Shown here: positions 1 to 7,126 of the stretch, in pieces
How positions within the stretch are numbered: position 1 is the stretch's first letter
How the letters are laid out: every line of letters starts with the position of its first letter
Source: Erythrobacter sp. UBA2510
Lineage (GTDB): Bacteria > Pseudomonadota > Alphaproteobacteria > Sphingomonadales > Sphingomonadaceae
Reading direction: 5' to 3'
DNA: 9,432 nt
Assembly: GCA_002341345.1 (NCBI GenBank)
Contig: DDNW01000030.1
Coordinates: 22,796-32,227, forward strand
Notes under the pieces: generated by a model
What the model was told of the DNA's origin: nothing
Database searches by the model: none
What the model saw: the letters and a program-made list of their open reading frames with translations, nothing else
Translations under genes and position numbers: made by a program

Positions 1-246
1 TTCTGGGCCGAATGGTGCGGCCCGTGCAAGATGATCGCACCCGCACTGGAAGAACTGAGCGAAGAGCTGGGCGACAAGGTGACCATCGCCAAGATGGACA
101 TCATGGAAAATCCCGAGGTTCCGGGCCAGATGGGTGTCCAGTCGATCCCCTTCCTGGTGCTGTTCAAGGACGGCAAGCCGGTGGCCCAGAAGCTTGGTGC
201 TGCGCCAAAGAGCGCGCTCAAGGGCTGGATCGAAGCGGAGCTTTAA
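1..246 (+). CDS. trxA: Thioredoxin, 3' part (5' end outside window)
   Basis: Cytosolic thiol-disulfide oxidoreductase that reduces protein disulfides and is recycled by thioredoxin reductase with NADPH. Reading frame 1 is open from base 1 and gives 81 residues before TAA at 244-246. The classic active site WCGPC lies at nt 13-27, preceded by FWAE. The conserved cis-proline sits in VQSIPF (Pro codon 148-150) and is followed by the LFKDGKPV strand/turn. Thioredoxin 1 is usually about 105-110 residues, so roughly 25 N-terminal residues are missing to the left; the ATG at nt 31 falls after the active site and is not the start. The C-terminal helix ends GWIEAEL, typical of TrxA. The gene converges with the phosphatase gene, with only 2 bases between the stop codons and no room for a terminator between them. 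Family assignment is secure. Confidence 0.95.
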   Translation, partial: FWAEWCGPCKMIAPALEELSEELGDKVTIAKMDIMENPEVPGQMGVQSIPFLVLFKDGKPVAQKLGAAPKSALKGWIEAEL

Positions 247-248
247 GT

Positions 249-1061
249 TCAGGCTGCTTCGCCCCGAAGCCGCGCGAGCCGCGCAGCCATATCCTCGAAA
301 ATCGCCGGGCTGGAGGCCGCGACGAGGCCGGTTCGCTCGACCTCGTCCACCCGGTAGGTCGAACCGTCAATCCGCGCGGCCTTGCCGCCCGCCTCGTTGA
401 GCCACAGCGCGCCTGCCGCATGGTCCCAGGCGTAAGTCCGCTGGAACAAAGCGACATCGTTCTCTCCAAGGCCGAGGCGCGGATATTGCTCGGCACAGCA
501 ATAGGGGATGTCGACCAGGCTGTAATGCGGGGCGATGTTCTCGCGCACGGCGCTGCGCCGTTCCGAGCGCATAAAGATCATCGACAGGGCTGCGACCGGC
601 GGCGTCTGGCCGGTGGTGCGCACGGCGATCCGCTCGCCGTCCACGAACGCGCCGCCGCCCAGATGCGCGGCACAGAAGCGCCCGCTCAGGCAATCGAAGA
701 TCCAGCCTGACTGCGCGATGCCGCCTTCGGCGCGCGCGATCAATATGCCGAATGGCGGCTCGCCATGGGCGAAGTTGCGTGTGCCGTCCACCGGATCGAC
801 GATCCAGCACGAGCCGGAGAGCCCTTCCAGCACCTTGGGATCGGCATGGACGCCTTCTTCGCCGACGAAGGCCAGCGATGGGTCGAGCCTGGCCAGGCCG
901 GCGGCGAGCAATTCCTCGCCTTCCTTGTCGGCCACAGTGACCGGATCGTTACCGCCCTTGTCCTCGACCTCGCCGTCTTTCAGATTGCGAAAGCGTGGCA
1001 GGATCGCCTTGTCCGTCACTTCGCGCATCAGGGCGAGCATTTCGCGGTCGAGCATGGTCAT
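249..1061 (-). CDS. Inositol monophosphatase family phosphatase (possible histidinol-phosphatase)
   Basis: A 270-residue member of the Mg2+-dependent, Li+-sensitive phosphatase superfamily (IMPase/SuhB/CysQ/HisN), probably cytosolic. Visible metal-site motifs are GEE at residues 67-69, DPVDGT at 89-94 followed by RNFAHG, and WDHAAG at 212-217 with downstream NEAGG; all expected acidic ligands are present, so the enzyme should be active. Length is typical. The substrate cannot be read from the motifs: inositol-1-phosphate, histidinol-phosphate (the HisN route of organisms lacking a HisB phosphatase) or a 3'-phosphonucleotide are all possible. The start was chosen because its ATG overlaps the argJ TGA as ATGA (1058-1061), which implies cotranscription and translational coupling; a second ATG two codons in is less favoured. 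No strong Shine-Dalgarno sequence precedes it, consistent with coupling. It ends 2 bases from the trxA stop. Confidence 0.9.
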   Translation of the reverse strand: MTMLDREMLALMREVTDKAILPRFRNLKDGEVEDKGGNDPVTVADKEGEELLAAGLARLDPSLAFVGEEGVHADPKVLEGLSGSCWIVDPVDGTRNFAHGEPPFGILIARAEGGIAQSGWIFDCLSGRFCAAHLGGGAFVDGERIAVRTTGQTPPVAALSMIFMRSERRSAVRENIAPHYSLVDIPYCCAEQYPRLGLGENDVALFQRTYAWDHAAGALWLNEAGGKAARIDGSTYRVDEVERTGLVAASSPAIFEDMAARLARLRGEAA

Positions 1062-2284
1062 GAGCGATAATCCGCGTTGATCGAGATGTACCCGTGCGTC
1101 AGGTCGCAGGTCCAGACGGTCGCACGACCTTCGCCCAGGCCGAGGTCAACCACAATGTCAATCTCCTGACCTGCGAGATGTTTGGCCACCGGTGCCTCGT
1201 CATAATCGGGCAGAGGCAGGCCGTCGCGCGCGGCCCAGATACCGCCGAAGCCGATCGAAAGCCTGTCGCGGTCGGCCGGTTCGCCCGCCTTGCCCACGGC
1301 CATGACCACGCGGCCCCAATTGGCGTCTCCTCCGGCAATGGCGGTCTTGACCAGCGGGGAATTGGCAATGGCGAGGCCGACCCGGCGCGCGCTCTCGTCA
1401 CTCACGGCGCCGCTGACCGCGATACCGATGAATTTCTGCGCCCCTTCGCCGTCGCGCACCACGAGGTGGGCGAGCTGACGGCAGATGTCCTGCATGGCCG
1501 CCATGAAGGCATCCGCGCCCGGGTCGTCCAAACTGGCGAGCGGCGAATTGCCCGCTTTGCCGGTCGCAAAGGCAAGTACCGTGTCGCTGGTCGAGGTGTC
1601 CGAATCTACCGTAATGCAGCTGAAGCTTTCGAGGTTTGCGGCGGACAGGCATCGCTGGAGGAAGGCCGGTTCGACGGCAGCATCGGTGAAGATATAGCCG
1701 AGCATCGTCGCCATGTCGGGCGCGATCATGCCGCTGCCCTTGATGATGCCATTGAGCGTCACCCGCGTATCGCCCAGCATGGCTGCGACAGTTGCGCCCT
1801 TGGCAAAGGTATCCGTTGTTCCGATAGTTAGCGCTGCATCTTCCCACGAACACTCATCTGCGGTGAGCGCCGCGCGCACGCCTTCGCGTGCCTTGTCCTT
1901 GGGCAGGGGTACGCCGATCACGCCGGTCGAGGAGACGAACACTTCGCTGGTCGGGCAACCGAGATGGCCGGCGACCTGTTCCATGATCTGTTCCACCGCC
2001 TCACGTCCGCGATAGCCGGTAAAGGCGTTGGAATTACCCGCATTGACAATCAGTGCCCGCGCACGGCCCGCCTGTACCTGTTCGCGGCCCATTTCGACCT
2101 CGGTCGAGCAGCAGACGTTCTTGGTGAATACGCCAGCGACTGCAGTTCCCTCGGCCAATTCGGCGTAGGTGAGGTCGCACCGGTCCCAGTTCTTGTAGCG
2201 CGCCCGCGCCACGCGCAGCGTCACGCCCGCGATGCGCGGCATTTCGGGAAAGGGCAAGGCAAGCGGAGAGCGTTCGAGATCCAT
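1058..2284 (-). CDS. argJ: Glutamate N-acetyltransferase / ornithine acetyltransferase
   Basis: ArgJ moves the acetyl group from N-acetylornithine to glutamate in the cyclic arginine pathway; bifunctional forms also make N-acetylglutamate from acetyl-CoA. The 408-residue protein has the family landmarks: NAGNSNAFTG at 81-90, STGVIG at 119-124, the self-cleavage site in APDMATML with Thr193 as expected N-terminal nucleophile of the beta chain, SDTSTSDT at 228-235, GDANWGR at 319-325 and the usual C-terminus GYISINADYRS. The ATG at 2284 has a good Shine-Dalgarno sequence, AAGGGA (minus strand, 2295-2290), 5 bases upstream. Its stop overlaps the start of the downstream phosphatase gene by four bases. 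Upstream it diverges from the TonB-C-like gene. Whether it is mono- or bifunctional cannot be decided from the sequence. No truncation or missing motif was seen. Confidence 0.97.
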   Translation of the reverse strand: MDLERSPLALPFPEMPRIAGVTLRVARARYKNWDRCDLTYAELAEGTAVAGVFTKNVCCSTEVEMGREQVQAGRARALIVNAGNSNAFTGYRGREAVEQIMEQVAGHLGCPTSEVFVSSTGVIGVPLPKDKAREGVRAALTADECSWEDAALTIGTTDTFAKGATVAAMLGDTRVTLNGIIKGSGMIAPDMATMLGYIFTDAAVEPAFLQRCLSAANLESFSCITVDSDTSTSDTVLAFATGKAGNSPLASLDDPGADAFMAAMQDICRQLAHLVVRDGEGAQKFIGIAVSGAVSDESARRVGLAIANSPLVKTAIAGGDANWGRVVMAVGKAGEPADRDRLSIGFGGIWAARDGLPLPDYDEAPVAKHLAGQEIDIVVDLGLGEGRATVWTCDLTHGYISINADYRS

Positions 2285-2349
2285 GAAAGTCCCTTAGGCG
2301 AGGGCTCGGAGGTCAGCAATATCGGCGCCACTCTTCCCATGCGGGTAAG

Positions 2350-2377
2350 TTGCGCTGTAGGCAAAGTGCGTTATTGT
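2350..2377 (+). promoter_or_regulatory. Weak candidate promoter for the TonB-C-like gene
   Basis: TTGCGC (2350-2355), a 16-base spacer and TATTGT (2372-2377) give a marginal sigma70-like match (3/6 and 4/6). The predicted start would fall at or next to the ATG at 2384, implying a leaderless or nearly leaderless message. That would fit the absence of a Shine-Dalgarno sequence. This is inference from consensus only. Confidence 0.25.
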
Positions 2378-2383
2378 CTGAGC

Positions 2384-3016
2384 ATGATTTCAAGAGTTTC
2401 CAGCCTCTTTTTTGGCTTCGCCCTTATCTCGTCACCGTTATTCGCTCAGAGTGTTGAGGAGTCGCCGGTGGATTCACCCAAGCCTGAGCCAATCACCAAC
2501 CCCGCCACTTGGGTCACGGGTGAAGATTGGCCTCGTGAGCTCTGGAAGGCCGAGATCGAAGGCGACGTAGGTTTTGTCCTTGACGTCGACGAGCAAGGCC
2601 TGGTCACCCGATGCCTCATAAGCCGGACCAGCGGACAGGCTGCGATGGACGAAATAGTTTGTCAGCGAATGATGGAGCGGGCGCAATTCAGCCCAGCCCT
2701 AGATGACGACGGGAAGCCGGTCGCATCGCGATACAGCTCAAACGTAGTCTTCGCTTTTCCGGATGGTCAATACACGCAGCCGCAGCCCATACCAGCGGAA
2801 GCAAAGATGGTTTTTACAGTGGGCGAAGACGGGAAGATTTACGATTGCAATGTTAGCGGAGACGAAGGTTTCGTCGCGCGAACAGGCTGGAAATGCCCGA
2901 AAACCGGCCCCGGAAGTCTGACTGTTTTTGAACCGGCGCTGGACGAGGAGGGGAATCCCGTCCGGGTCAAGATCACCAACACTGCGACAGTTCAAGTCGA
3001 ACCGCTGGCTGACTAG
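2384..3016 (+). CDS. Exported protein with two TonB-C-like units
   Basis: A 210-residue protein with a Sec signal peptide: positive start (MISR), hydrophobic core to about residue 20 and a likely cleavage site LFA|QS after Ala21. The mature protein holds two units resembling the TonB C-terminal fold. Unit 1 (about 57-125) has VGFVLDVDEQGLVTRC and FSPALDDDGKPV (102-113); unit 2 (about 140-205) has VFTVGEDGKIYDC and FEPALDEEGNPV (182-193). Each carries a cysteine pair with identical spacing, Cys77/Cys93 and Cys155/Cys171, suggesting one disulfide per unit in the periplasm. It lacks the N-terminal membrane anchor and Pro-rich spacer of a true TonB energy transducer, so I infer a soluble periplasmic protein of unknown role, although similar proteins are often labelled energy transducer TonB. 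The ATG at 2384 was preferred because it starts the signal peptide; the frame stays open upstream to 1964 but there runs antisense to argJ. GC content (about 56% by hand count over 2401-2940) is below its neighbours. Confidence 0.8.
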   Translation: MISRVSSLFFGFALISSPLFAQSVEESPVDSPKPEPITNPATWVTGEDWPRELWKAEIEGDVGFVLDVDEQGLVTRCLISRTSGQAAMDEIVCQRMMERAQFSPALDDDGKPVASRYSSNVVFAFPDGQYTQPQPIPAEAKMVFTVGEDGKIYDCNVSGDEGFVARTGWKCPKTGPGSLTVFEPALDEEGNPVRVKITNTATVQVEPLAD

Positions 3017-3051
3017 AGTGGGTACAAGCGGGCAAACTCCATCACTAGCAA

Positions 3052-3080
3052 TGGACCTTTAGGGTCTGCATGCCTATATC
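3052..3080 (+). promoter_or_regulatory. Candidate promoter for the small exported-protein gene
   Basis: TGGACC (3052-3057), a 17-base spacer and TATATC (3075-3080) match the sigma70 consensus at 4/6 each. The expected transcription start (about 3087-3090) coincides with the ATG at 3090. No Shine-Dalgarno sequence precedes that ATG, so a leaderless transcript is possible. The hexamers are visible; promoter function is inferred. Confidence 0.35.
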
Positions 3081-3089
3081 ACCCTCCCG

Positions 3090-3356
3090 ATGGTTCGTCG
3101 TCTCCTCACTCTTATGGCGGTTTTCGTCAGCTTCGTCTCCCTGGTGGAGCCGGTGCAGGCTGCGCGCATGGACACGGGCGTCGAGGCGAGCGCGACCAGC
3201 GAGCGCGCCTCTGCCTGCACGACCGCGATGCTGGTCGGCATCAGCGAACCCAAACGCGATGACGGCGAAACCGTCTTGCGTACCGCCAGGTGCGGCGCGG
3301 TTGCGATGGGCTTTGCCCCTGCCGTCCGCCTGCAGGTCGACCGCGCCCACGAATAG
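3090..3356 (+). CDS. Small exported protein of unknown function, immediately upstream of secA
   Basis: An 88-residue protein that I do not recognise. The N-terminus MVRRLLTLMAVFVSFVSLVE is a convincing Sec signal peptide (Arg-Arg, hydrophobic stretch of about 15 residues), with likely cleavage after VQA (Ala24). The mature part of about 64 residues has two cysteines (Cys43, Cys68) that could form a disulfide in the periplasm, and ends VDRAHE. No Shine-Dalgarno sequence is visible, but a -10-like TATATC ends 9 bases upstream of the ATG. It lies 86 bases before secA on the same strand, the position that secM holds in enterobacteria; however, the SecM arrest motif (F-x4-WI-x4-GIRAGP) and the RAPP/RAGP-type arrest motifs are absent. 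Several other open frames cover this stretch on both strands; this one is preferred because only it begins with a proper signal peptide. Moderate confidence that it is a real gene. Confidence 0.6.
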   Translation: MVRRLLTLMAVFVSFVSLVEPVQAARMDTGVEASATSERASACTTAMLVGISEPKRDDGETVLRTARCGAVAMGFAPAVRLQVDRAHE

Positions 3357-3403
3357 GCTGCGGCCTGCCCTTCGTCGCTGATTTTTCGAGTTACCGCACG
3401 GAT

Positions 3404-3428
3404 TTGCGCGCAACTCCTCCCATATACT
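3404..3428 (+). promoter_or_regulatory. secA promoter-proximal region: 10-bp palindrome and -10-like box
   Basis: TTGCGCGCAA (3404-3413) is a perfect 10-bp palindrome lying 9 bases before TATACT (3423-3428), a 5/6 match to the -10 consensus. No good -35 sits at 16-18 bases; the TTGCGC within the palindrome is only 13 bases away. A start directed by this box would fall near 3435, at the edge of the secA ribosome-binding site. The palindrome could be an operator. Role inferred from position only. Confidence 0.3.
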
Positions 3429-3442
3429 GACAGGATTTTCCC

Positions 3443-6187
3443 ATGTGGCAGACGATTGCCAAGTCGCTCTTTGGCAGCTCCAATGACCGTTACGTCCGCT
3501 CGATCGACAAGATTGTCGCCCGCGTAAACGCGCTCGAGGAGCAGCTGGCGGATTTCTCCGACGGCGAACTGCAGGCGCAAACGATCAAGTTCCGCAAGAA
3601 GCTGGAAGAGGGCGCCAAGCTCGACGATCTGCTGCCCGAGGCTTTCGCCACCGTGCGCGAGGCTTCGCGCCGCGTGCTTGGCATGCGTCACTTTGACGTG
3701 CAGATGGTCGGCGGCATCGTGCTCCATCGCGGCGAGATCGCCGAAATGCGGACCGGCGAGGGCAAGACGCTGGTGGCGACGCTCGCCACCTATCTCAATG
3801 CGATCGAGGGCAAGGGCGTCCACGTCATCACCGTAAACGACTATCTCGCTCGCCGTGACGCCGAGTGGATGGGGCAGATCCACCGCTTTCTCGGCCTGTC
3901 AGTGGGCGTGATCGTGCCGAACCTGCCCGAGGAAGAGCGCCGCGCGGCCTATGCCGCCGATGTGACCTATGGCACGAATAACGAATTCGGCTTCGACTAT
4001 CTGCGCGACAACATGAAGCATGAGCGCAGCCAGATGGTGCAGCGCCCCTTCAACTTCGCCATCGTTGACGAGGTCGATTCCATCCTGATCGACGAGGCGC
4101 GCACCCCGCTGATCATCTCCGGCCCGACTGACGACAAGAGCGAGCTTTACGTCGCGCTCGATGCGATCGTGAAGGGGCTGGAAGAGGAATATTACGAGAA
4201 GGACGAGAAGAGCCGCAACGTTCAGCTGACCGAGGACGGGGTCGAGGAGGTCGAGAAGCGCCTCGTCGCCGCGGGCCTGCTCGAAAGCGACAACCTTTAC
4301 GACATCGAGAACACCCAGGTCGTCCACCACCTCGACCAGGCGCTGCGCGCGGTCGTGATGTTCCGCCGCGATACCGACTACATCGTCAAGGACAACAAGG
4401 TCGTCATCATCGACGAATTCACCGGCCGCATGATGGACGGGCGCCGCTGGTCGAACGGCCTGCATCAGGCGGTCGAGGCGAAGGAAGGCGTGAAGATAGA
4501 GCCGGAGAACCAGACGCTCGCCTCGATCACCTTCCAGAACTATTTCCGCATGTATCCCAAGCTCTCGGGCATGACCGGCACGGCGGCGACCGAGGCGGCG
4601 GAATTCTGGGACATCTACAAGCTCAACGTGGTCGAAATTCCGACCAATGTGCCCGTCCAGCGCATCGACGAGGAAGACGTGTTCTACAAGAACACGATGG
4701 ACAAGTTCCAGGCCATCGCCCGGTCGATCCGCGAGAAGCACGAAACCGGGCAGCCGGTGCTGGTCGGCACCGTCTCCATCGAGAAGTCCGAACTGCTCAG
4801 CAACTTCCTCAACAAGGAAGGGGTCAAGCACGCCGTCCTGAATGCCCGCATGCACGAGCAGGAAGCGCATATCGTCGCGCAGGCCGGTCGCATCGGCGCG
4901 GTCACCATTGCGACCAACATGGCGGGGCGCGGCACCGACATTCAACTCGGCGGCAATCTTGAATTCCGGATCGAGGACGAATTGCGCGACATGGAAGAAG
5001 GGCCGCAGCGCGACGAGGCCATCGCCCGGATCAAGGCCGAGATCGCGGCGGAGAAGCAGCGCGTACTCGAAGCCGGTGGTTTGTTCGTGCTCGGCACCGA
5101 ACGTCACGAATCGCGCCGGATAGACAACCAGCTGCGCGGCCGCTCTGGCCGTCAGGGCGACCCCGGCCTGTCACGCTTCTACCTCTGCCTCGAAGACGAT
5201 CTGCTGCGCATCTTTGGTCCGGACACGCTCTTCGCCAAGATGATGAACGCCAATCTCGAAGATGGGGAGGCGATCGGGTCCAAATGGCTCTCGAAAGCGA
5301 TCGAGACGGCGCAGAAGAAGGTCGAAGCGCGCAATTACGAGACCCGCAAGCAGGTCGTGCAGTACGACGACGTGATGAACGACCAGCGCAAGGTCATCTA
5401 CGAACAGCGCGCCGAGATCATGGATTCCGAGACCGTCGATGACGTCGTCGAGGATATGCGCCGTGACGCCATCAACGGCATCGTCGCCGAAGCCTGCCCG
5501 CCGGGCTCCTACCCGGAGCAGTGGGATATAGAGGGTCTGAAAGAACGTGTTGCGGGTGTGCTTGGCTTGCAGCCCCCGATCGACGATTGGCTGCAGGAAG
5601 AGGCGGTCGAGCCCGAGCTGATCGAGGAGCGTCTGCAGGCGCTTGCCGACGAGCACATGGAAGGCAAGGTCGCCGAATTCGAACCGGGCATCTGGCGCCG
5701 GGTCGAAAAGAGCATCCTGCTGCGTCAGCTCGACCATCACTGGAAAGAGCATCTGGCGACACTCGACGCGCTGCGTCAGGTCGTGTTCCTGCGCGCTTAT
5801 GCCCAGAAGCAGCCGATCAACGAATATAAGCGCGAGGCCTTCGACCTGTTCGAGACCATGCTCTCTTCGCTGCGCGAAGAAGTTACCCGCATGCTGATGG
5901 CGCACCAGCTGCGGATTGAGCGGGTCGCGCCGCCGCCGCTCCCCGAACTGCCCGAATTCCTGACCGGCCACATTGATCCGCTGACAGGCCGTGATAATTC
6001 GGACGACAATGACGGCTCAGCGATGCGCCCGGCATTGTTTGGTGCGCTGGCAGGCTCGCCCATGGCCGAGGCCGGCCCGGGCGGTGCGGTGCGCGACAAT
6101 CCGTTCAAGGATATGGAAATCAGTCGTAACGCGCCGTGTCCGTGCGGGTCGGGTAACAAGTACAAGCATTGCCACGGCGCGGCCTGA
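3443..6187 (+). CDS. secA: Preprotein translocase ATPase SecA
   Basis: The essential ATP-driven motor that pushes unfolded preproteins through SecYEG; found in the cytosol and at the inner membrane. All domains of a full-length 914-residue SecA are present: Walker A TGEGKT (104-109), NDYLARRD (132-139), Walker B-type [13 protein letters not shown] (208-220), the preprotein cross-linking domain (roughly 225-370), SGMTGTA (375-381), AGRGTDI (494-500) and the arginine-finger motif [13 protein letters not shown] (563-575) of the second nucleotide-binding fold. The helical scaffold and wing domains follow, then an Asp-rich linker (about 850-860). The C-terminal tail has the SecB/lipid-binding zinc motif [13 protein letters not shown] (899-911; Cys899, Cys901, Cys910, His911). 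The ATG at 3443 is supported by AGGA (3432-3435), 7 bases upstream, and by the typical start ending [15 protein letters not shown] at 3415-3418 could pair with this AGGA. No clear intrinsic terminator follows. Confidence 0.99.
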   Translation: MWQTIAKSLFGSSNDRYVRSIDKIVARVNALEEQLADFSDGELQAQTIKFRKKLEEGAKLDDLLPEAFATVREASRRVLGMRHFDVQMVGGIVLHRGEIAEMRTGEGKTLVATLATYLNAIEGKGVHVITVNDYLARRDAEWMGQIHRFLGLSVGVIVPNLPEEERRAAYAADVTYGTNNEFGFDYLRDNMKHERSQMVQRPFNFAIVDEVDSILIDEARTPLIISGPTDDKSELYVALDAIVKGLEEEYYEKDEKSRNVQLTEDGVEEVEKRLVAAGLLESDNLYDIENTQVVHHLDQALRAVVMFRRDTDYIVKDNKVVIIDEFTGRMMDGRRWSNGLHQAVEAKEGVKIEPENQTLASITFQNYFRMYPKLSGMTGTAATEAAEFWDIYKLNVVEIPTNVPVQRIDEEDVFYKNTMDKFQAIARSIREKHETGQPVLVGTVSIEKSELLSNFLNKEGVKHAVLNARMHEQEAHIVAQAGRIGAVTIATNMAGRGTDIQLGGNLEFRIEDELRDMEEGPQRDEAIARIKAEIAAEKQRVLEAGGLFVLGTERHESRRIDNQLRGRSGRQGDPGLSRFYLCLEDDLLRIFGPDTLFAKMMNANLEDGEAIGSKWLSKAIETAQKKVEARNYETRKQVVQYDDVMNDQRKVIYEQRAEIMDSETVDDVVEDMRRDAINGIVAEACPPGSYPEQWDIEGLKERVAGVLGLQPPIDDWLQEEAVEPELIEERLQALADEHMEGKVAEFEPGIWRRVEKSILLRQLDHHWKEHLATLDALRQVVFLRAYAQKQPINEYKREAFDLFETMLSSLREEVTRMLMAHQLRIERVAPPPLPELPEFLTGHIDPLTGRDNSDDNDGSAMRPALFGALAGSPMAEAGPGGAVRDNPFKDMEISRNAPCPCGSGNKYKHCHGAA

Positions 6188-6206
6188 CTTGGGTTTCGGT
6201 TGCATT

Positions 6207-6257
6207 GATACATTTGCAGGCTGGCACCGCCGCCCGCAGAGAGTAACAAATTGTATC
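6207..6257. repeat. Imperfect inverted repeat between secA and the lipoprotein gene
   Basis: GATACATTTG (6207-6216) and CAAATTGTATC (6247-6257) are inverted copies differing by one inserted base, with 30 bases between. The arms are AT-rich in a GC-rich setting. The 142-base gap between secA and the next gene holds little else apart from the Shine-Dalgarno sequence at its right end. It could be an operator pair or an mRNA stem; no U-run follows, so it is not an obvious terminator. Function unknown. Confidence 0.35.
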
Positions 6258-6329
6258 GCGGCTCATGACGCTATGGGCAGGCGGGCGAAGTCGGGTTAGC
6301 TTTCTCTTCCTCAACAGGGGAGATACGCC

Positions 6330-7067
6330 ATGACGCGTCCGTTTTTCGCCGTTTTCGCCGCCAGCCTGCTCGCGTCCTGCGCCACGACCTACGGTCAGCC
6401 TGAAGCGCCTGCCGATCCGATCGCGCTGGCCGTGGCGGATTCGCGCCGTCCCGCGACCGATGTCGAGCGTGACGAGGCACGCAAACCGTATGAGATCGTC
6501 AGCTTCGCCGGGGTAAAGCCTGGCATGGTGGTTGCCGAAATGTCACCGGGCGGTGGCTATTATACGCGCATACTGGCCGAGGCGGTCGGGCCGGAGGGCA
6601 AGGTCTATGCGCTGCAATCCGCGTTTACGGCCCGCAACCCCGACCGGATGGCTGCCTATTACGCGCTCGCCGAGGAATACGGCAATGTGATCGTTCTGGT
6701 GGCCGAGGACTATGCGACCCTCCAATTGCCCGAGCCGGTCGATCTGGTTTGGACGACCGAGAATTATCACGACTTCGCCAATGCCAATGTCGCGGCCTCC
6801 AATACGTGGGCCTTTAATGCGCTGAAGCCGGGTGGCATCTATTTCGTCGAGGACCATTCGGCGCCCGGCACCGGTCTCGCTGCCACCAATACCATCCATC
6901 GGATCGACCCGGCCGCGGTGACCGAACAGGTGATCGGGGTCGGCTTCGCGCTCGAGGCGAACAGCGATGTGCTCGCCAATCCGGCCGATCCCAAGGACAT
7001 TCGCCCCGGCGAAGTGACGGTAGGCGTCAGCGAGAAATTCGCGCTGCGTTTCCGCAAGCCGGGCTGA
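6330..7067 (+). CDS. Lipoprotein with class I SAM-methyltransferase fold
   Basis: A 245-residue protein with a lipoprotein signal peptide: MTRPFF, a hydrophobic run, and the lipobox LASC with Cys17 as lipidated residue; Ala at +2 predicts sorting to the outer membrane. The mature part resembles the predicted methyltransferases of the COG4798 type: VVAEMSPGGGYYTRILA (67-83) matches the glycine-rich SAM-binding loop, followed by a strand at VYALQ, NYHDF (145-149), ALKPGGIYFVEDHSA (164-178) and NTIHRID (187-193). The substrate is unknown. Because SAM is not expected in the periplasm, either the fold has been reused or the annotation of such proteins as methyltransferases is misleading. The ATG at 6330 has a strong ribosome-binding site, AGGGGAG (6316-6322), 7 bases upstream. 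It stands alone: 142 bases after secA and convergent with tRNA-Asn. Family assignment is good; function is not. Confidence 0.85.
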   Translation: MTRPFFAVFAASLLASCATTYGQPEAPADPIALAVADSRRPATDVERDEARKPYEIVSFAGVKPGMVVAEMSPGGGYYTRILAEAVGPEGKVYALQSAFTARNPDRMAAYYALAEEYGNVIVLVAEDYATLQLPEPVDLVWTTENYHDFANANVAASNTWAFNALKPGGIYFVEDHSAPGTGLAATNTIHRIDPAAVTEQVIGVGFALEANSDVLANPADPKDIRPGEVTVGVSEKFALRFRKPG

Positions 7068-7126
7068 GCGCGGCAACCCCGAAAACGGGCGCTATCCTGA
7101 CCGGGATGATGACGATGGGTGGAAAA

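Noticed and set aside
1964..2383. Upstream extension of the TonB-C-like gene into a 350-residue product
   Set aside because: The added 140 residues lie mostly antisense to argJ and would bury the signal peptide in the middle of the protein.
3302..3356. SecM-type arrest peptide at the end of the small exported protein
   Set aside because: Neither F-x4-WI-x4-GIRAGP nor an RAPP/RAGP core is present; only the gene position is SecM-like, so this is kept as a hypothesis rather than a call.
3355..3366. Small stem AGGC-TGCG-GCCT after the small exported-protein gene as a terminator
   Set aside because: The stem is 4 bp and the nearest T-run (TTTTT near 3382) is about 15 bases further on, too far for intrinsic termination.
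3074..3883. Long minus-strand open frame (269 codons) across the small exported-protein gene and the start of secA
   Set aside because: It overlaps the SecA N-terminus, lacks any recognisable domain and is explained by GC-rich codon phase opposite a real gene.
3899..5107. 402-codon open frame antisense to secA
   Set aside because: Composition is the mirror of SecA codons (rich in Val, Leu, Asp, His), it has no family motif, and SecA is intact over the same bases.
5171..5971. 266-codon open frame antisense to the 3' half of secA
   Set aside because: Same mirror-image composition; no start signal or domain.
7067..7093. Hairpin after the lipoprotein gene (AGCG...CCCG-AAAA-CGGG-CGCT) as a terminator
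   Set aside because: The inner stem is only 4 bp, there is a 7-base bulge on one side, and no U-run follows on the plus strand.
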